Below, in pieces: positions 10,368 through 20,600 of a stretch of 64,000 bases of DNA. Below the pieces are notes generated by a model. That model searched no databases and was not told the DNA's origin. It was given only the letters and a program-made list of their open reading frames with translations. Numbering within the stretch: the first letter of the stretch is position 1; each line of letters opens with the position of its first letter. Made by a program: the position numbers and the translations under genes. The stretch spans positions 67,977,095 through 68,041,094 of the forward strand of contig JBCNJP010000008.1 in the NCBI GenBank assembly GCA_039602395.1, written 5' to 3'. The DNA comes from Deinandra increscens subsp. villosa. Taxonomy: Eukaryota; Streptophyta; Magnoliopsida; Asterales; Asteraceae.

Positions 10368-11206
10368 TGATTCTAAGTTTTTATTCACCTTTAAAAAAAA
10401 ATGGACATTCATGGAAACTTATTTAATGGATAATGAGATGATGTATGCCTAAACTTCTATAGAATTAGCTTAAACTTAAGGATCAAGACTGCAATATGAT
10501 TGTGATTATCAGTGTAATTCTTTTCAAAATATGGCATGATGATGTGATGATGTGATGATAATGAAAGGTTTATACGTTGAGTTCTTGAAACGAGAACTAT
10601 ATGTATTATTGGTTTAAAACATACAAATAAACATTTTCATTTTTAATCAAACTAGAAGTATCAGTGAAAACAATCAAAAACTTATATAATTTTGCTTCTT
10701 TATAAGATTTTAAAACCCAAGTAGCTTATTAAACCGATAAACCATCAATGCTATCAACTAAGTGCAACATTATCTCTATCAATCAAACATCTTTGTTTAA
10801 TGGATATTATTTATAATCACAAAAACAAATTATATGCGTATCCTTAAAAGAGATTAATGGTTAAAATATTAATTTGTAAGTTTCACGACTAAATGATTAA
10901 GGTTATAGAATCCTTCAAGTGACAAGTATGATGTAATTTATGCTGAAAAATCTAGAAATTGTTGTTAAATATATAGAAAGAAGAAAAAAAACTAATTATA
11001 TTTATATTTGATAGCAGCCCACATCCTCATCTCTTGAGGGCCCGCAATAGTATGGCAACTCGTATCTTAGTCGTGCAAGATACTGTTAGAAAATTTTGAT
11101 ATTATAGATAAATTCTATTACCTATTCTAGATGGAGCGTCCCAAAGATAACTGCTTTTGCAGTTTATTAATTTTGAAATTTAAATTAAAATTATAATTGC
11201 AAAGTG
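10368..11206. other. AT-rich intergenic DNA between two LTR elements
   Basis: No long frame, inverted repeat or conserved motif is visible. A short tandem gatgatgtgat stretch occurs near 10535-10560. I see nothing else. Confidence 0.6.
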
Positions 11207-11211
11207 ATGCA

Positions 11212-11534
11212 TGTAGTGAATAGATACTTCACTACTAACAAGTAAACACAATTATGTATTAAATCTGAAATTGGTATTGATATTGATGGAATGATTACAC
11301 TGAAAATTAAGAACAATTGATAAGAAGGGGATGGGGAATCAGATCACAGAATAGGAGATGAGGAAGACAACACACATTTCATAATAATTCTCATACCCTA
11401 TTCCCCTTTCCTCGTGTTGCTTATAACTTCCCTTTTTGGATCCATTAAACCTGTTGGGCCATTTGTTAACTCCTGGAATGGGCTGCCTAAATGGGTCTAA
11501 TGAGGTTGGACCTGGGTCCATAGTGTTCACAACA
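11212..11534 (-). repeat. 3' LTR (minus orientation) of the chimeric element
   Basis: The 323-base copy is identical by eye to the one at 14629-14951. On the minus strand it follows the purine tract located at about 11535-11550. Confidence 0.93.
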
Positions 11535-12205
11535 TTACCCCTCCCTTTTACATTCACCTTGTCCTCAAGGTGCATTTCAAAATAAGGGAGCCAATAGCAA
11601 ATTTCTTCCCAAATGACTACATGACCCAAAGTATGAAGTAGGCAAAGGACGATATTGGGGGGTTTAGTCCCATAGAGAGCCTCAAATAAAATAAAGTATG
11701 GGTCAAGACAGGAAGCAACGATGGAGCTCAGATGGGTAAACTTCAAAAAGTGTGTAAAACTACCAAATGAGTGTGGAAAAATCAGTAGGATATGACCCTC
11801 TGTGGTTATTTCATATCCATGTATGCCCATGCATATTAGTATGGTAGTCCAAGTAAGGAAGCTTTGATTTGGCAAGGAATGGAAAACAACGGAAGTTGCG
11901 ATAAGGTTACCACCACATACATACAAAGCGAAAATAAACAACCGCAATTGCAGCCCTTGATATATGTGATCCAACCCACAAACAATACCACCAACAACAA
12001 AATGAACATCAGCTTTCTTTTTCTGAGCGTCATAAGTTGCGATCAAGGTCGTGTATGTGTATGTGACATGATTAGTAGTAACATCATCACTTGAGTGCTT
12101 TTTGGAAAACTCACCAATCAAGATAGAACCTCCAATGTTTGCCCTTATTGAAGCTCTAATGAAAGCGAATTCAATTGTAACAGACCAAGCAGATGGATAC
12201 TTCAC
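11339..12205 (-). CDS. Unknown segment ending in a gypsy polyprotein C-terminus
   Basis: This 288-codon frame overlaps the end of the 809-codon frame by 35 bases in the +1 frame. Residues 1-165 are unrecognised and hydrophobic in part. Residues 174-183 (FEALYGTKPP) resemble the conserved PFE-LYG-PP segment after the gypsy integrase core. Residues 199-225 (WEE...FEMHLEDKVNVKGRGNV) resemble the usual end of gypsy polyproteins. It then runs into the 3' LTR and stops there. Whether it is translated by frameshifting from the first frame is unknown; it may be a remnant. The ATG may be irrelevant. Confidence 0.55.
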   Translation of the reverse strand: MKYPSAWSVTIEFAFIRASIRANIGGSILIGEFSKKHSSDDVTTNHVTYTYTTLIATYDAQKKKADVHFVVGGIVCGLDHIYQGLQLRLFIFALYVCGGNLIATSVVFHSLPNQSFLTWTTILICMGIHGYEITTEGHILLIFPHSFGSFTHFLKFTHLSSIVASCLDPYFILFEALYGTKPPNIVLCLLHTLGHVVIWEEICYWLPYFEMHLEDKVNVKGRGNVVNTMDPGPTSLDPFRQPIPGVNKWPNRFNGSKKGSYKQHEERGIGYENYYEMCVVFLISYSVI

Positions 12206-14600
12206 ATTTTTTTAGCATCATAGACTTCAACAAAAAAGTAGGTTGTTTAATATTTAATATTGCAACTCCGATAACATCAGTAGCACCTTTGTAGTAGAAA
12301 CAAGAATGCTTGGTGAAACAAATTAATTCCCTCAATTGTACAACCGAACCGTATGACCAACCGGGCTTCCATTCAAAATTTGTAATAACTAGTGAATATG
12401 CATCTAACAGCCAGATGTTTGCAGCTGTGTGCAAAGAAGTCTCAGCAATGACATTAGCCATATAAATGCATTTTTTCTTCAACCAATGGTTAAATTCTTG
12501 AAAGGGGTTGCCCAAAAATGTAACTCGAGGAGCAATATGCTTGTAGTAAATCAGCAGCCCAAAAAATATAAAGAGGTCGTTATCAATTTGTAGAACAAGA
12601 AATCCTATCCATTTGGCGAACTTGTTTGGTGGCTCATGAGTTAGCTGGAAGAAAACATGGCATGTCAATACCCATAAATAGCACCCATGCACTACAACTC
12701 GTACAGAAAATGTCAGTACATGTAATGGGGAGTCCTTAAACCAAGGCATAATAGTGAATAGGTCATCGGAGAAGAGAATCAAGAATGTTGGTAAGTGATG
12801 GCATGGATCTAGGGATGTTCTCACTAGGTCGAGCGCCTCCTCATCGTCCAACAGCGGCTTCCTGACTAGTATAAAAAGTTCAACCGTAATAGATGATCCT
12901 AGTGATGCATTAGTAGACCGGGCATAAAGTAAGAGACAGTAGAAAACATCATACATCCTATGTAGGTTGTCCGTGCGAAACCTGTCCATACAATCATCGA
13001 AAGTCGAGCTGATCACAATGGTACTATCAAAACCCACATGGGCGAACAGTGATCCTAAGACTTCTTGCTGGGAATTGCAAGCCAATAAGTATTCCAAGAA
13101 GGGAAGAAAGGAGCAAAAGTGATATGTCACCCATTCCATATTACCCCATACGTAGTACACAAACATGCTTAGTGGCTTTTCAACACGCTGGGGCATAGAT
13201 TCATAGTTTGGATAAAGGAGCATCAATAACCAGGTGTCAATCACCTTCGGGGCTTCTGTTTTGTCAAAGGACTGAAGTGCTCTTAGTACCTCGTGCCATA
13301 GTATACGATTAGAATGAAGGCTAGACCCCAAGGCATTAAGAACCAATGCGTTATCCACAACCTCTTTGAATTGTGATTCCAAGCCAGCCTTTATGAGTGT
13401 ATCAAGCAAGACACCTGTTGAAACTCTATGTAGAGATATAGTTGCCAAAGGCTTGTCATTCTCTTCAATGGATAAGGTACTGGAAATCAAGGATTGATGA
13501 AGCTCAAGTGAAAATTTCGAAGCAATTTCCCAAGAGAACTTATTATTTGGTCTCCATAAACCCATAGTAATGTCAACTAATAGTAGACCAACAACTGAGT
13601 CTATCCATTTGATGGCCTCAGCCTTCGTGAGTTGCAAAAGTATGGCATTGAGGCTCCCATAAAAAGGACCTACTAAAGTATGAAGTGAGCCATACACCAA
13701 ATCAAATGTGGTGTCCTTAATAGCAGAAGCAACAATTTGTGTAGGCATATCATCAAACAGGTTAGGGGCCGTAGACATTAGTCCACTAGTAGCATATTCA
13801 GAGAGCATAGCAGGACCAGGATCAAAACTAAAGGCCTGCTCGAACCGATCAGCCCCAAAAATTGAATCGGGGTCGAAAAGGAATTTAGCCGAACTAATAG
13901 CAGTAATAAAGCTTGTGGATGTAGGATATACCTGAACATAACTCGAGAAAAGGAACTGAGCAAAAGAGATGTGATGAATAAAACCTGGGTCACGCATAAG
14001 CACATCATGACAACACCTACGAGCACCATCTGAAGCGCCCATGGAAGGAGTCAAGGGAGTAGGGTTCAATGGCGCCGCAACCGCTGATTCAGAATTACGA
14101 AACTCATCGACATATTTGATTGAACCGGAATGATTAGGAATAATCGCCTTCGCCGATGTAAGTGGATCCGAATCATTCAAGTCTGGCTCCACAACCTCAA
14201 AGTCATTAGTAACAACGGACTTGCAATAGTCGATGGAATCAGAAATCCGAGAATTCCTCCCATCTAAGGGTGCCGGAATGGAAGAAACGACACTGAGAGA
14301 ATCAGTCTGATGTTCATCTATGACAACAAAGTGGAATTGAGCAAGCATCGCAGTAGTGAATGTCTCCCAGGCGACAAAGTCAAATTTCCTGTACCATGAA
14401 TTGAACCAATAGAATGCTTCATCATCGAATAATTCAACTACATACGGAAACCTCTCTTCATCAGAAATGGCGTGAGAGATAAAATATTGTTCCGCTTCAG
14501 AGATCCATTGGATCGGATTTACACCGGCAAAACGAGGCAGAGGGGCAGGTGCTAGATCAGAAATTGAGTGCAAAACATCTCCATAACTATTCAAAGCCAT
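12171..14600 (-). CDS. Gag-like N-terminus fused to a ~700-residue unknown protein
   Basis: The 809-codon frame starts 29 bases after the 5' LTR. Residues about 15-95 match the gypsy gag style: LPRFAGVNPIQWISEAEQYF followed by AFYWFNSWYRK and TFTTAMLAQFHF. The following ~700 residues contain no zinc knuckle, protease DTG, YXDD or integrase motif. They are leucine-rich with several strongly hydrophobic stretches, notably around residues 610-720, and look largely helical. I do not recognise the family. The frame is uninterrupted although the length by chance would be extremely unlikely, so it has either been under selection or was acquired recently. It overlaps the next frame by 35 bases. Confidence 0.75.
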   Translation of the reverse strand: MALNSYGDVLHSISDLAPAPLPRFAGVNPIQWISEAEQYFISHAISDEERFPYVVELFDDEAFYWFNSWYRKFDFVAWETFTTAMLAQFHFVVIDEHQTDSLSVVSSIPAPLDGRNSRISDSIDYCKSVVTNDFEVVEPDLNDSDPLTSAKAIIPNHSGSIKYVDEFRNSESAVAAPLNPTPLTPSMGASDGARRCCHDVLMRDPGFIHHISFAQFLFSSYVQVYPTSTSFITAISSAKFLFDPDSIFGADRFEQAFSFDPGPAMLSEYATSGLMSTAPNLFDDMPTQIVASAIKDTTFDLVYGSLHTLVGPFYGSLNAILLQLTKAEAIKWIDSVVGLLLVDITMGLWRPNNKFSWEIASKFSLELHQSLISSTLSIEENDKPLATISLHRVSTGVLLDTLIKAGLESQFKEVVDNALVLNALGSSLHSNRILWHEVLRALQSFDKTEAPKVIDTWLLMLLYPNYESMPQRVEKPLSMFVYYVWGNMEWVTYHFCSFLPFLEYLLACNSQQEVLGSLFAHVGFDSTIVISSTFDDCMDRFRTDNLHRMYDVFYCLLLYARSTNASLGSSITVELFILVRKPLLDDEEALDLVRTSLDPCHHLPTFLILFSDDLFTIMPWFKDSPLHVLTFSVRVVVHGCYLWVLTCHVFFQLTHEPPNKFAKWIGFLVLQIDNDLFIFFGLLIYYKHIAPRVTFLGNPFQEFNHWLKKKCIYMANVIAETSLHTAANIWLLDAYSLVITNFEWKPGWSYGSVVQLRELICFTKHSCFYYKGATDVIGVAILNIKQPTFLLKSMMLKKCEVSICLVCYN

Positions 14601-14628
14601 AGAAGGGGAGGGTCAATGAAAGCACCAA

Positions 14629-14951
14629 TGTAGTGAATAGATACTTCACTACTAACAAGTAAACACAATTATGTATTAAATCTGAAATTGGTATTGATAT
14701 TGATGGAATGATTACACTGAAAATTAAGAACAATTGATAAGAAGGGGATGGGGAATCAGATCACAGAATAGGAGATGAGGAAGACAACACACATTTCATA
14801 ATAATTCTCATACCCTATTCCCCTTTCCTCGTGTTGCTTATAACTTCCCTTTTTGGATCCATTAAACCTGTTGGGCCATTTGTTAACTCCTGGAATGGGC
14901 TGCCTAAATGGGTCTAATGAGGTTGGACCTGGGTCCATAGTGTTCACAACA
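14629..14951 (-). repeat. 5' LTR (minus orientation) of the chimeric element
   Basis: The 323-base LTR begins, in minus orientation, TGTTGTGAACAC. The likely primer binding site lies at 14628-14611 right beside it; I could not assign the tRNA. The first coding ATG is only 29 bases inside the element. Confidence 0.93.
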
Positions 14952-14956
14952 ATGCA

Positions 14957-15647
14957 TCTGGTCCTTACGAAATTAATAAGTGCATTTTCAGACCAAAATA
15001 ATTTTTTTTGATGCATTTTTAATATCAAAATTAATAAGTCCTTATGAACTCCATTGAGGTTCCCGACTTATAGCCTTATTGATACGAGCGTGCATGCACC
15101 CGCACCTCCGGACCCGCTCGATAAGTTGTAAGTCATATTGATCAAAGTCAAACCAATTACACTAAAATAGCAACGGATACTACCAATATATGCCTTCACC
15201 ATAATAAAAACCTACTGGAAATTCACAAAAGCACAACACATGCCGAATTATAGGAGAAACAAATCCAAGCAATCATATTTACAGAATTTTGATATATATG
15301 AAAGAGAGAAATGATATCATTTTCAATAATAGAAGGACATCCGTTCAAAGGATGATGAAAGATATCAAAGCAACCGGTTTTGATTGGGTGAAAAATAAAA
15401 GAAGACAAAATACGTTTGATTGAAGAAATTGAAGTGATTTTTGTTTTCATCCATCGTGATGTAATATTTAGTATGTTCTTTTTCTTGATGTAATCTTATA
15501 CTCGGTGCATACTTTTTAAATTTTTTTTAATTGCCTATCCATTGTGAATATAATATACGTAGCAGTTATAAACATAAATTAAGTAAATTTCTTTAAAAAA
15601 AAATAATCCCCTTAACCTTCAGCATTGTTTTGGGAAATTTCAAAGTA
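14957..15647. other. Intergenic DNA between LTR element and LINE
   Basis: The stretch is AT-rich with no supported gene. The minus-strand frame at 15223-15450 has no domain signature. A short motif at 15611-15633 is repeated inside the LINE start at 15663-15687 (see findings). Confidence 0.6.
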
Positions 15648-15900
15648 AGATAAAAATCTGATCTTAACCTTCAGCATTGCTTTGGTTCTCTCTCTCTCTC
15701 GCCGGTCGGAATTATGGCTCGCCGGTGATCAGCATCTTTGCCCTTTGCTTCCCATACTGATTAGTACACCGGTATTGCCCTTTCTCGCCGCCTAGTGGGT
15801 TAGCGATCTCTCCGGTGGGTTTTGTTAGGGGTTTCCCATCCTCACCGGGGATTGTATCCTCCATTGTGTGGTTTGAGTAGGCCTTACAAGCTGCTCCTAA

Positions 15901-17676
15901 TTGGTTTTGGGTCAAGTCTGCTTTGTTATGGAGAGAGGACGAGCGTTGGATGCGGAAGGAGAAAATGGTGACAAAGGTTGGACGACAGTCCACAGGAGAT
16001 CGAGAAGGGGACGCGCTGAGCTTCAGAAGTCTTGGGATAGGTGGCCCAAATCGGTAGTGTCTTACTACATCTGCAACCTGCCAGATGACTGCTCTCGCCA
16101 TGCATTATGGAAGGAATGTGCCCAGTTTGGAAAAGTGGTTGATATCTTCATCTCCCCAAGAAAGGGAAGATCTGGCCTCTCGTTTGGTTTTGTCAAGTTT
16201 GATGGAGTTAAAGATAAATGGAGTCTTGAAAGAGTCTTGGGGAAGATCAAGATTGGCAATAGGGTTATCTCGGCAAATTTGGAACGCTTTGATAGAGATG
16301 GCAAGCCTACTACTGCTACCGGACCCCCCAGGAAGACTCAGGCTGAGGGACGTCATAGTGTTTGGGATAGAATTAATACGGATTGGAACGGTGGAGACTG
16401 CTCGCGTTCTTTCTCTGACGTTGTTAAAGGGAAGGAAGCGGCATTACCTGCCTGTAAGAAGGTTGAAATCGATGGCTCTCGATTGTTTGCCTCAAACGGG
16501 TGGGCTGATGTATCCCTTTTGGGTAGGGTGGTGGACCTTGCTACCCTAAATAATCTCCATATCAAATTAGATCGTGAGGGCTTCCACCGTTGCCAAATTC
16601 GTTATGTTGGAGGGCTTCAAGTTCTTCTTTCATTCCATAACGGTGAGGAAGCTGAGGTGTTCCGTGAGTGCATGAGGAATCGCCTGGACATTTTCTCAAG
16701 GCTCGTCACTTGGGAAGGTCTTTCATGTCAAATGGAGAGAATTGCTTGGCTTAAAATTTCTGGCCTCCCTCCGGTACTATGGGATGGAGGTGTGTTTGAC
16801 CAGATTGGCAGGTTGTTCGGAGAAGTCATTAGCCCCTCTGAAGCTGATGAATTCGACGTCAACCTTGCTTGGAAGAGGATTGGGATCGTGACCTCCTCGT
16901 TTGACTCTATTGACGAGGTGGTTTCGATTGTTTGGCAAGGGAGGACCTTCCGTTGCAATATTTCTGAGTGTAGAGAGGACTGGTCTCCTGAATTCGTTTG
17001 GCACCAGTCTGGGTTGGATAATTTTCCGACGACTCCGGCGAGACCTTCGGTTGTCTGCCGAAAGGAAGACGAAGAGTTTTTGGGTAACGATGAGTCGGCC
17101 TCGGTTGGTGGTTATGTGGGTAAGGTTAAGCCGGCTTTGTCGTGTTCGAGGGTGGCTTTCCAAGAGGATGGTGTCGAATGTCAGAGTAAAAGGGCGGCGG
17201 TTATGGAATCTAGAAACGGTGATTCCGAGGATGGTGAAGGCGCTGGTCTTGAATGTGGGTCCCAAAATGAATCGGATCAAGTGGAGAAAATGCTTAGACA
17301 AATTGGGCTTGGGCCGAGCATTTCTTTCTCTGAAAATAACGATATCTACCTTGGGCCTAATCTAAAACCAAAAGCCTCCAAAAATAAACTTAAGAATGTT
17401 GAGTATCGTGGGCCTGTTTTAAGATCTAGAAGCAAACATAATTCTCAAATACCAGATAAGGGTTCCTCTGAGGGTGATTCCATCAATTTCGAGAGTAAAA
17501 AACAGAGACGCAGGAGAGATAAAGTTGCTTCTGGGGTCGATAACGCCGGTGATATCGATGTCGAAAAAGAGATTGCCGAGACTATTAAGGTGGCTGCGTG
17601 TGTGGGGGTCCAGTTGGCCGGGGATGAAGAGCTCGTCTCCAAAGTGGTGTTGGGTGAAAAAAGATCCGGTCTCTAA
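15901..17676 (+). CDS. LINE ORF1, RNA-binding protein with RRM domain
   Basis: The 591-codon frame encodes the nucleic-acid-binding chaperone-like ORF1 protein of plant L1 elements. An RRM lies at about residues 53-130, with RNP2 YYICNL (55-60) and RNP1 LSFGFVKF (93-100). The middle part (about 210-370) resembles the DUF4283-type module found in plant LINE ORF1s. The C-terminal third is charged and probably disordered; no CCHC knuckle is visible. The ATG at 15928 (codon 10, MERGRALDAEG) is an equally good start and lies closer to the conserved GWTTVHRRSRR motif. The stop overlaps the ORF2 start by one base (TAATG). Confidence 0.9.
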   Translation: MVLGQVCFVMERGRALDAEGENGDKGWTTVHRRSRRGRAELQKSWDRWPKSVVSYYICNLPDDCSRHALWKECAQFGKVVDIFISPRKGRSGLSFGFVKFDGVKDKWSLERVLGKIKIGNRVISANLERFDRDGKPTTATGPPRKTQAEGRHSVWDRINTDWNGGDCSRSFSDVVKGKEAALPACKKVEIDGSRLFASNGWADVSLLGRVVDLATLNNLHIKLDREGFHRCQIRYVGGLQVLLSFHNGEEAEVFRECMRNRLDIFSRLVTWEGLSCQMERIAWLKISGLPPVLWDGGVFDQIGRLFGEVISPSEADEFDVNLAWKRIGIVTSSFDSIDEVVSIVWQGRTFRCNISECREDWSPEFVWHQSGLDNFPTTPARPSVVCRKEDEEFLGNDESASVGGYVGKVKPALSCSRVAFQEDGVECQSKRAAVMESRNGDSEDGEGAGLECGSQNESDQVEKMLRQIGLGPSISFSENNDIYLGPNLKPKASKNKLKNVEYRGPVLRSRSKHNSQIPDKGSSEGDSINFESKKQRRRRDKVASGVDNAGDIDVEKEIAETIKVAACVGVQLAGDEELVSKVVLGEKRSGL

Positions 17677-20600
17677 TGGATTGTCTCTCTCTTAATATTC
17701 GGGGGGTGCGGGATCTTCATAAGATCCTGTGGGTAAAAGATCTCAAGTTCTCTAACAGGTTTAGCTTCTTATGTCTTCAAGAAACCTTGGCTCAAGATGG
17801 GAATAAGATTAATGTTAGAAAAATGTGGGGGCATGGAGATATTGAATGGGATTGGGTTAATGCTAGAGGGAAGTCAGGTGGGTTGCTCTGCGTCTGGGAT
17901 AAATCCAAATTTAAGTTTCTTAAGGCTGTCAAAGATGTCAACTTCCTCATCGTTTCTGGGTCAGTCAACGGGATTCCCGATATCGTTAATGTCGTTAATG
18001 TCTACTCCCCTCAAGGGGCGGCAGATAAACGGGATCTCTGGAGGAGACTTCTGGGGTGGAAATCCACGCTCCAGGGTTGGTGGATCTTCACTGGAGATTT
18101 TAATGAGGTTCGTTCTAAAGATGAAAGAAGATATTCGGCTTTTAACAGAAGGGGAGCTGAAGATTTCAATAGTTTCATTGAGGAGGCTGGTTTGAAAGAA
18201 TTTGCCATGGGAGGTGATAAATTTACATACATGGAAGGTCTGGGTAAAAGCTTTAGCAAGATCGATCGATTCCTTGTGTGTGATCAAATTTTTTCCAGAT
18301 GGCCGGGTGCTGCTGTTACGGCTCTGCCTAGGGGCTGGTCGGATCATAATCCGATTTTTCTTAAATTATCCCAAGACGATTACGGTCCTTGTTCCTTTAA
18401 ACTGTATTCTTCCTGGATGAAACTCCCGGATTTTGACGCTGTTATTCGGAACAGTATGCAGGAATTTGCGGATGAAGATGGGGAGAGAGCCGACTGTAAG
18501 CTCTTGAGGAAGTTCAAAAAAATTAAATCTGATCTCAAGAGTTGGAGAGCCAAAGTGTCAAAAGAGGCCTCGGAGGCTAAAGATGGTGCTCTTCGGGTTT
18601 GTCAAGAGATGGAGGTTCTTGCGACCCTTTTCCCTTTGTCCGAGACCGAATCGAAGAAGTGGGAGGAGGCTAAACTCTGCATTAAATCTCTTGAAGACGC
18701 CCGAATTGAAGACCTAAAACAAAAAGCAAGGATTAAATGGGCTTTAGATGGGGATGCCAACTCGAGTTTCTTTCACGGTATGGTTAACTCGAACTTGTCT
18801 GCTAGTAGAATTAATGGTATTCTTGTTAATGGCAGGTGGATTTCTGAGCCTTGCATTGTTAAGAAAGAAGTTTTTAACTTCTTTAAAGCAAAATTTAAGA
18901 AGAATCATGTTCGGAGGCCAGATATTTCGTGCATAGGCATCAACAAAATCTCAGACGTGGATAGTTTGGCACTTGCGCATGAGTTTTCCAGGCAAGAAAT
19001 TAAGTCTGCTGTTTGGGATTGTGGGAGTGATAAGGCCCCGGGGCCGGATGGCATTACCTTTGCCTTCTTGAAACAATACTGGGATCTCTTCGAGGATGAC
19101 TTCTTAGATATCTTTAAGGCTTTTTTTATTGATGGGAGTATTGGTAAAGGTTGTGGAGCTGCCTTTTTACACCTTGTGGCTAAAACTCAAGACCCTTGTT
19201 CGCTATCTGACTATCGGCCTATTAGTCTAGTGGGGGTTATTCCAAAGGTGATTTCTAAAGTCCTTGCCAATCGGGTAAAAGGGCCCCTCTCGGCTATTAT
19301 TTCTGAAGAACAAATGGCTTTTCTAGCGGGAAGGAGTATTTTAGACGGGGTTTTGATTGTGAATGAGATTGTCGCTTGGGCCAAAAAACGTCACATTCCC
19401 ACTCTCCTCTTTAAGATTGATTTCGAAAAGGCTTTCGACTCGGTTGACTGGTCCTTCTTGGATTCGGTGATGGGCCAAATGAATTTCCCCTTGTCTTGGA
19501 GGATGTGGATCAGTGGGTGTTTAAAGGCATCTAGAACCTCTGTCTTGGTGAACGGTTCCCCGACTTGGGAATTCCAATGTGAAAAGGGGGTGCGACAAGG
19601 CGACCCGCTCTCTCCTTTTCTCTTTATTATTATCATGGAGGTTCTCAACTGGATGATGAAGAAAGCTGTCGCGGCGGGTCTTTTCTATGGGTTTTCTACT
19701 CCTAATGGGGGTCCTTGTGTTTCTCATCTCCTATTTGCCGATGACGCTATTGTTGTGGGGCATTGGTCCTCTAATAATGTCGCAAACCTTGTCCGTATCC
19801 TTAGGGTGTTTGGCTTGGCATCCGGGCTTAATATCAACATCCAAAAATGCGCCGTTTTCGGGGTCAATGTGCCCTTGGAGGAGATTCAAGTTAAGGCCGG
19901 CTACTTAAATTGTTCTAGAGGGGAGTTTCCCTTCAAATACCTTGGCCTTGTTGTAGGGGCAAATATGAACCGGATCAAGAGTTGGGAGGAAGTGATTAAA
20001 GTTTTCGAGAAAAGGCTTTCGAGATGGAAAGCTAGGAATCTTTCCATTGGGGGGAGACTTGTGCTTGCTAAAGCGGTTTTGGAGTGTCTCCCGTCCTACT
20101 ACCTTTCTATCTACAAAGCCCCGGTTAAAATCCTTCAAAAGTTAGAGAGCATCCGTGCCCGCTTCCTTTGGGGTGGTAATAATGACGAGAAAAAGTGTAT
20201 TCATTGGGTTAGTAAAGAGGCGGTGTGCAAACCGGTCGAAGATGGAGGCTTGGGTCTTGTCCCCTTTTGTATTTCCAACCGTAGTCTCATTGCGAAGTGG
20301 ATTTGGAGATTTCACAATGAGCCCAACCGTCTATGGCGGAAAGTTATCTTTGCTTTCCACGCAAAGGGGATTGATTCGGAGTTCATTCCGTGTAGAAAAG
20401 AATTGGGTGGAACTTGGGTTAACATCTCTAAGGTGGTAAACATGCTTTTGGAAGATTCTGTGGATTTAAAAAACCTTATTCATGTCAATGGCAGCAGCTG
20501 CTCTTGGAGTGGCGACAGTAGCGGCTCCTTCTCGGTGGCGTGCATTAAATCTTTGTGCCAAAGAGTCCAAGGTTCGTCGGTGGGTATTATTATGCCTTGG

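Larger units (their letters stand above)
11212..14951 (-). mobile_element. Chimeric, non-autonomous gypsy-type LTR element with a foreign core
   Basis: Two 323-base LTRs (11212-11534 and 14629-14951), apparently identical, bound a 3740-base element; they begin TG and end CA and are flanked by the 5-base duplication atgca (11207-11211 and 14952-14956). On the minus strand a probable primer site (TTGGTGCTTTCATTG) follows the 5' LTR and a purine tract (AAAAGGGAGGGG) precedes the 3' LTR. The first ~90 codons resemble a Ty3/gypsy gag, and the last part resembles the end of a gypsy polyprotein (FEALYGTKPP, then HLEDKVNVKGRGNV). Protease, reverse transcriptase, RNase H and the integrase core are absent; the middle is an unrecognised open frame. 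It must be mobilised in trans. Confidence 0.93.
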
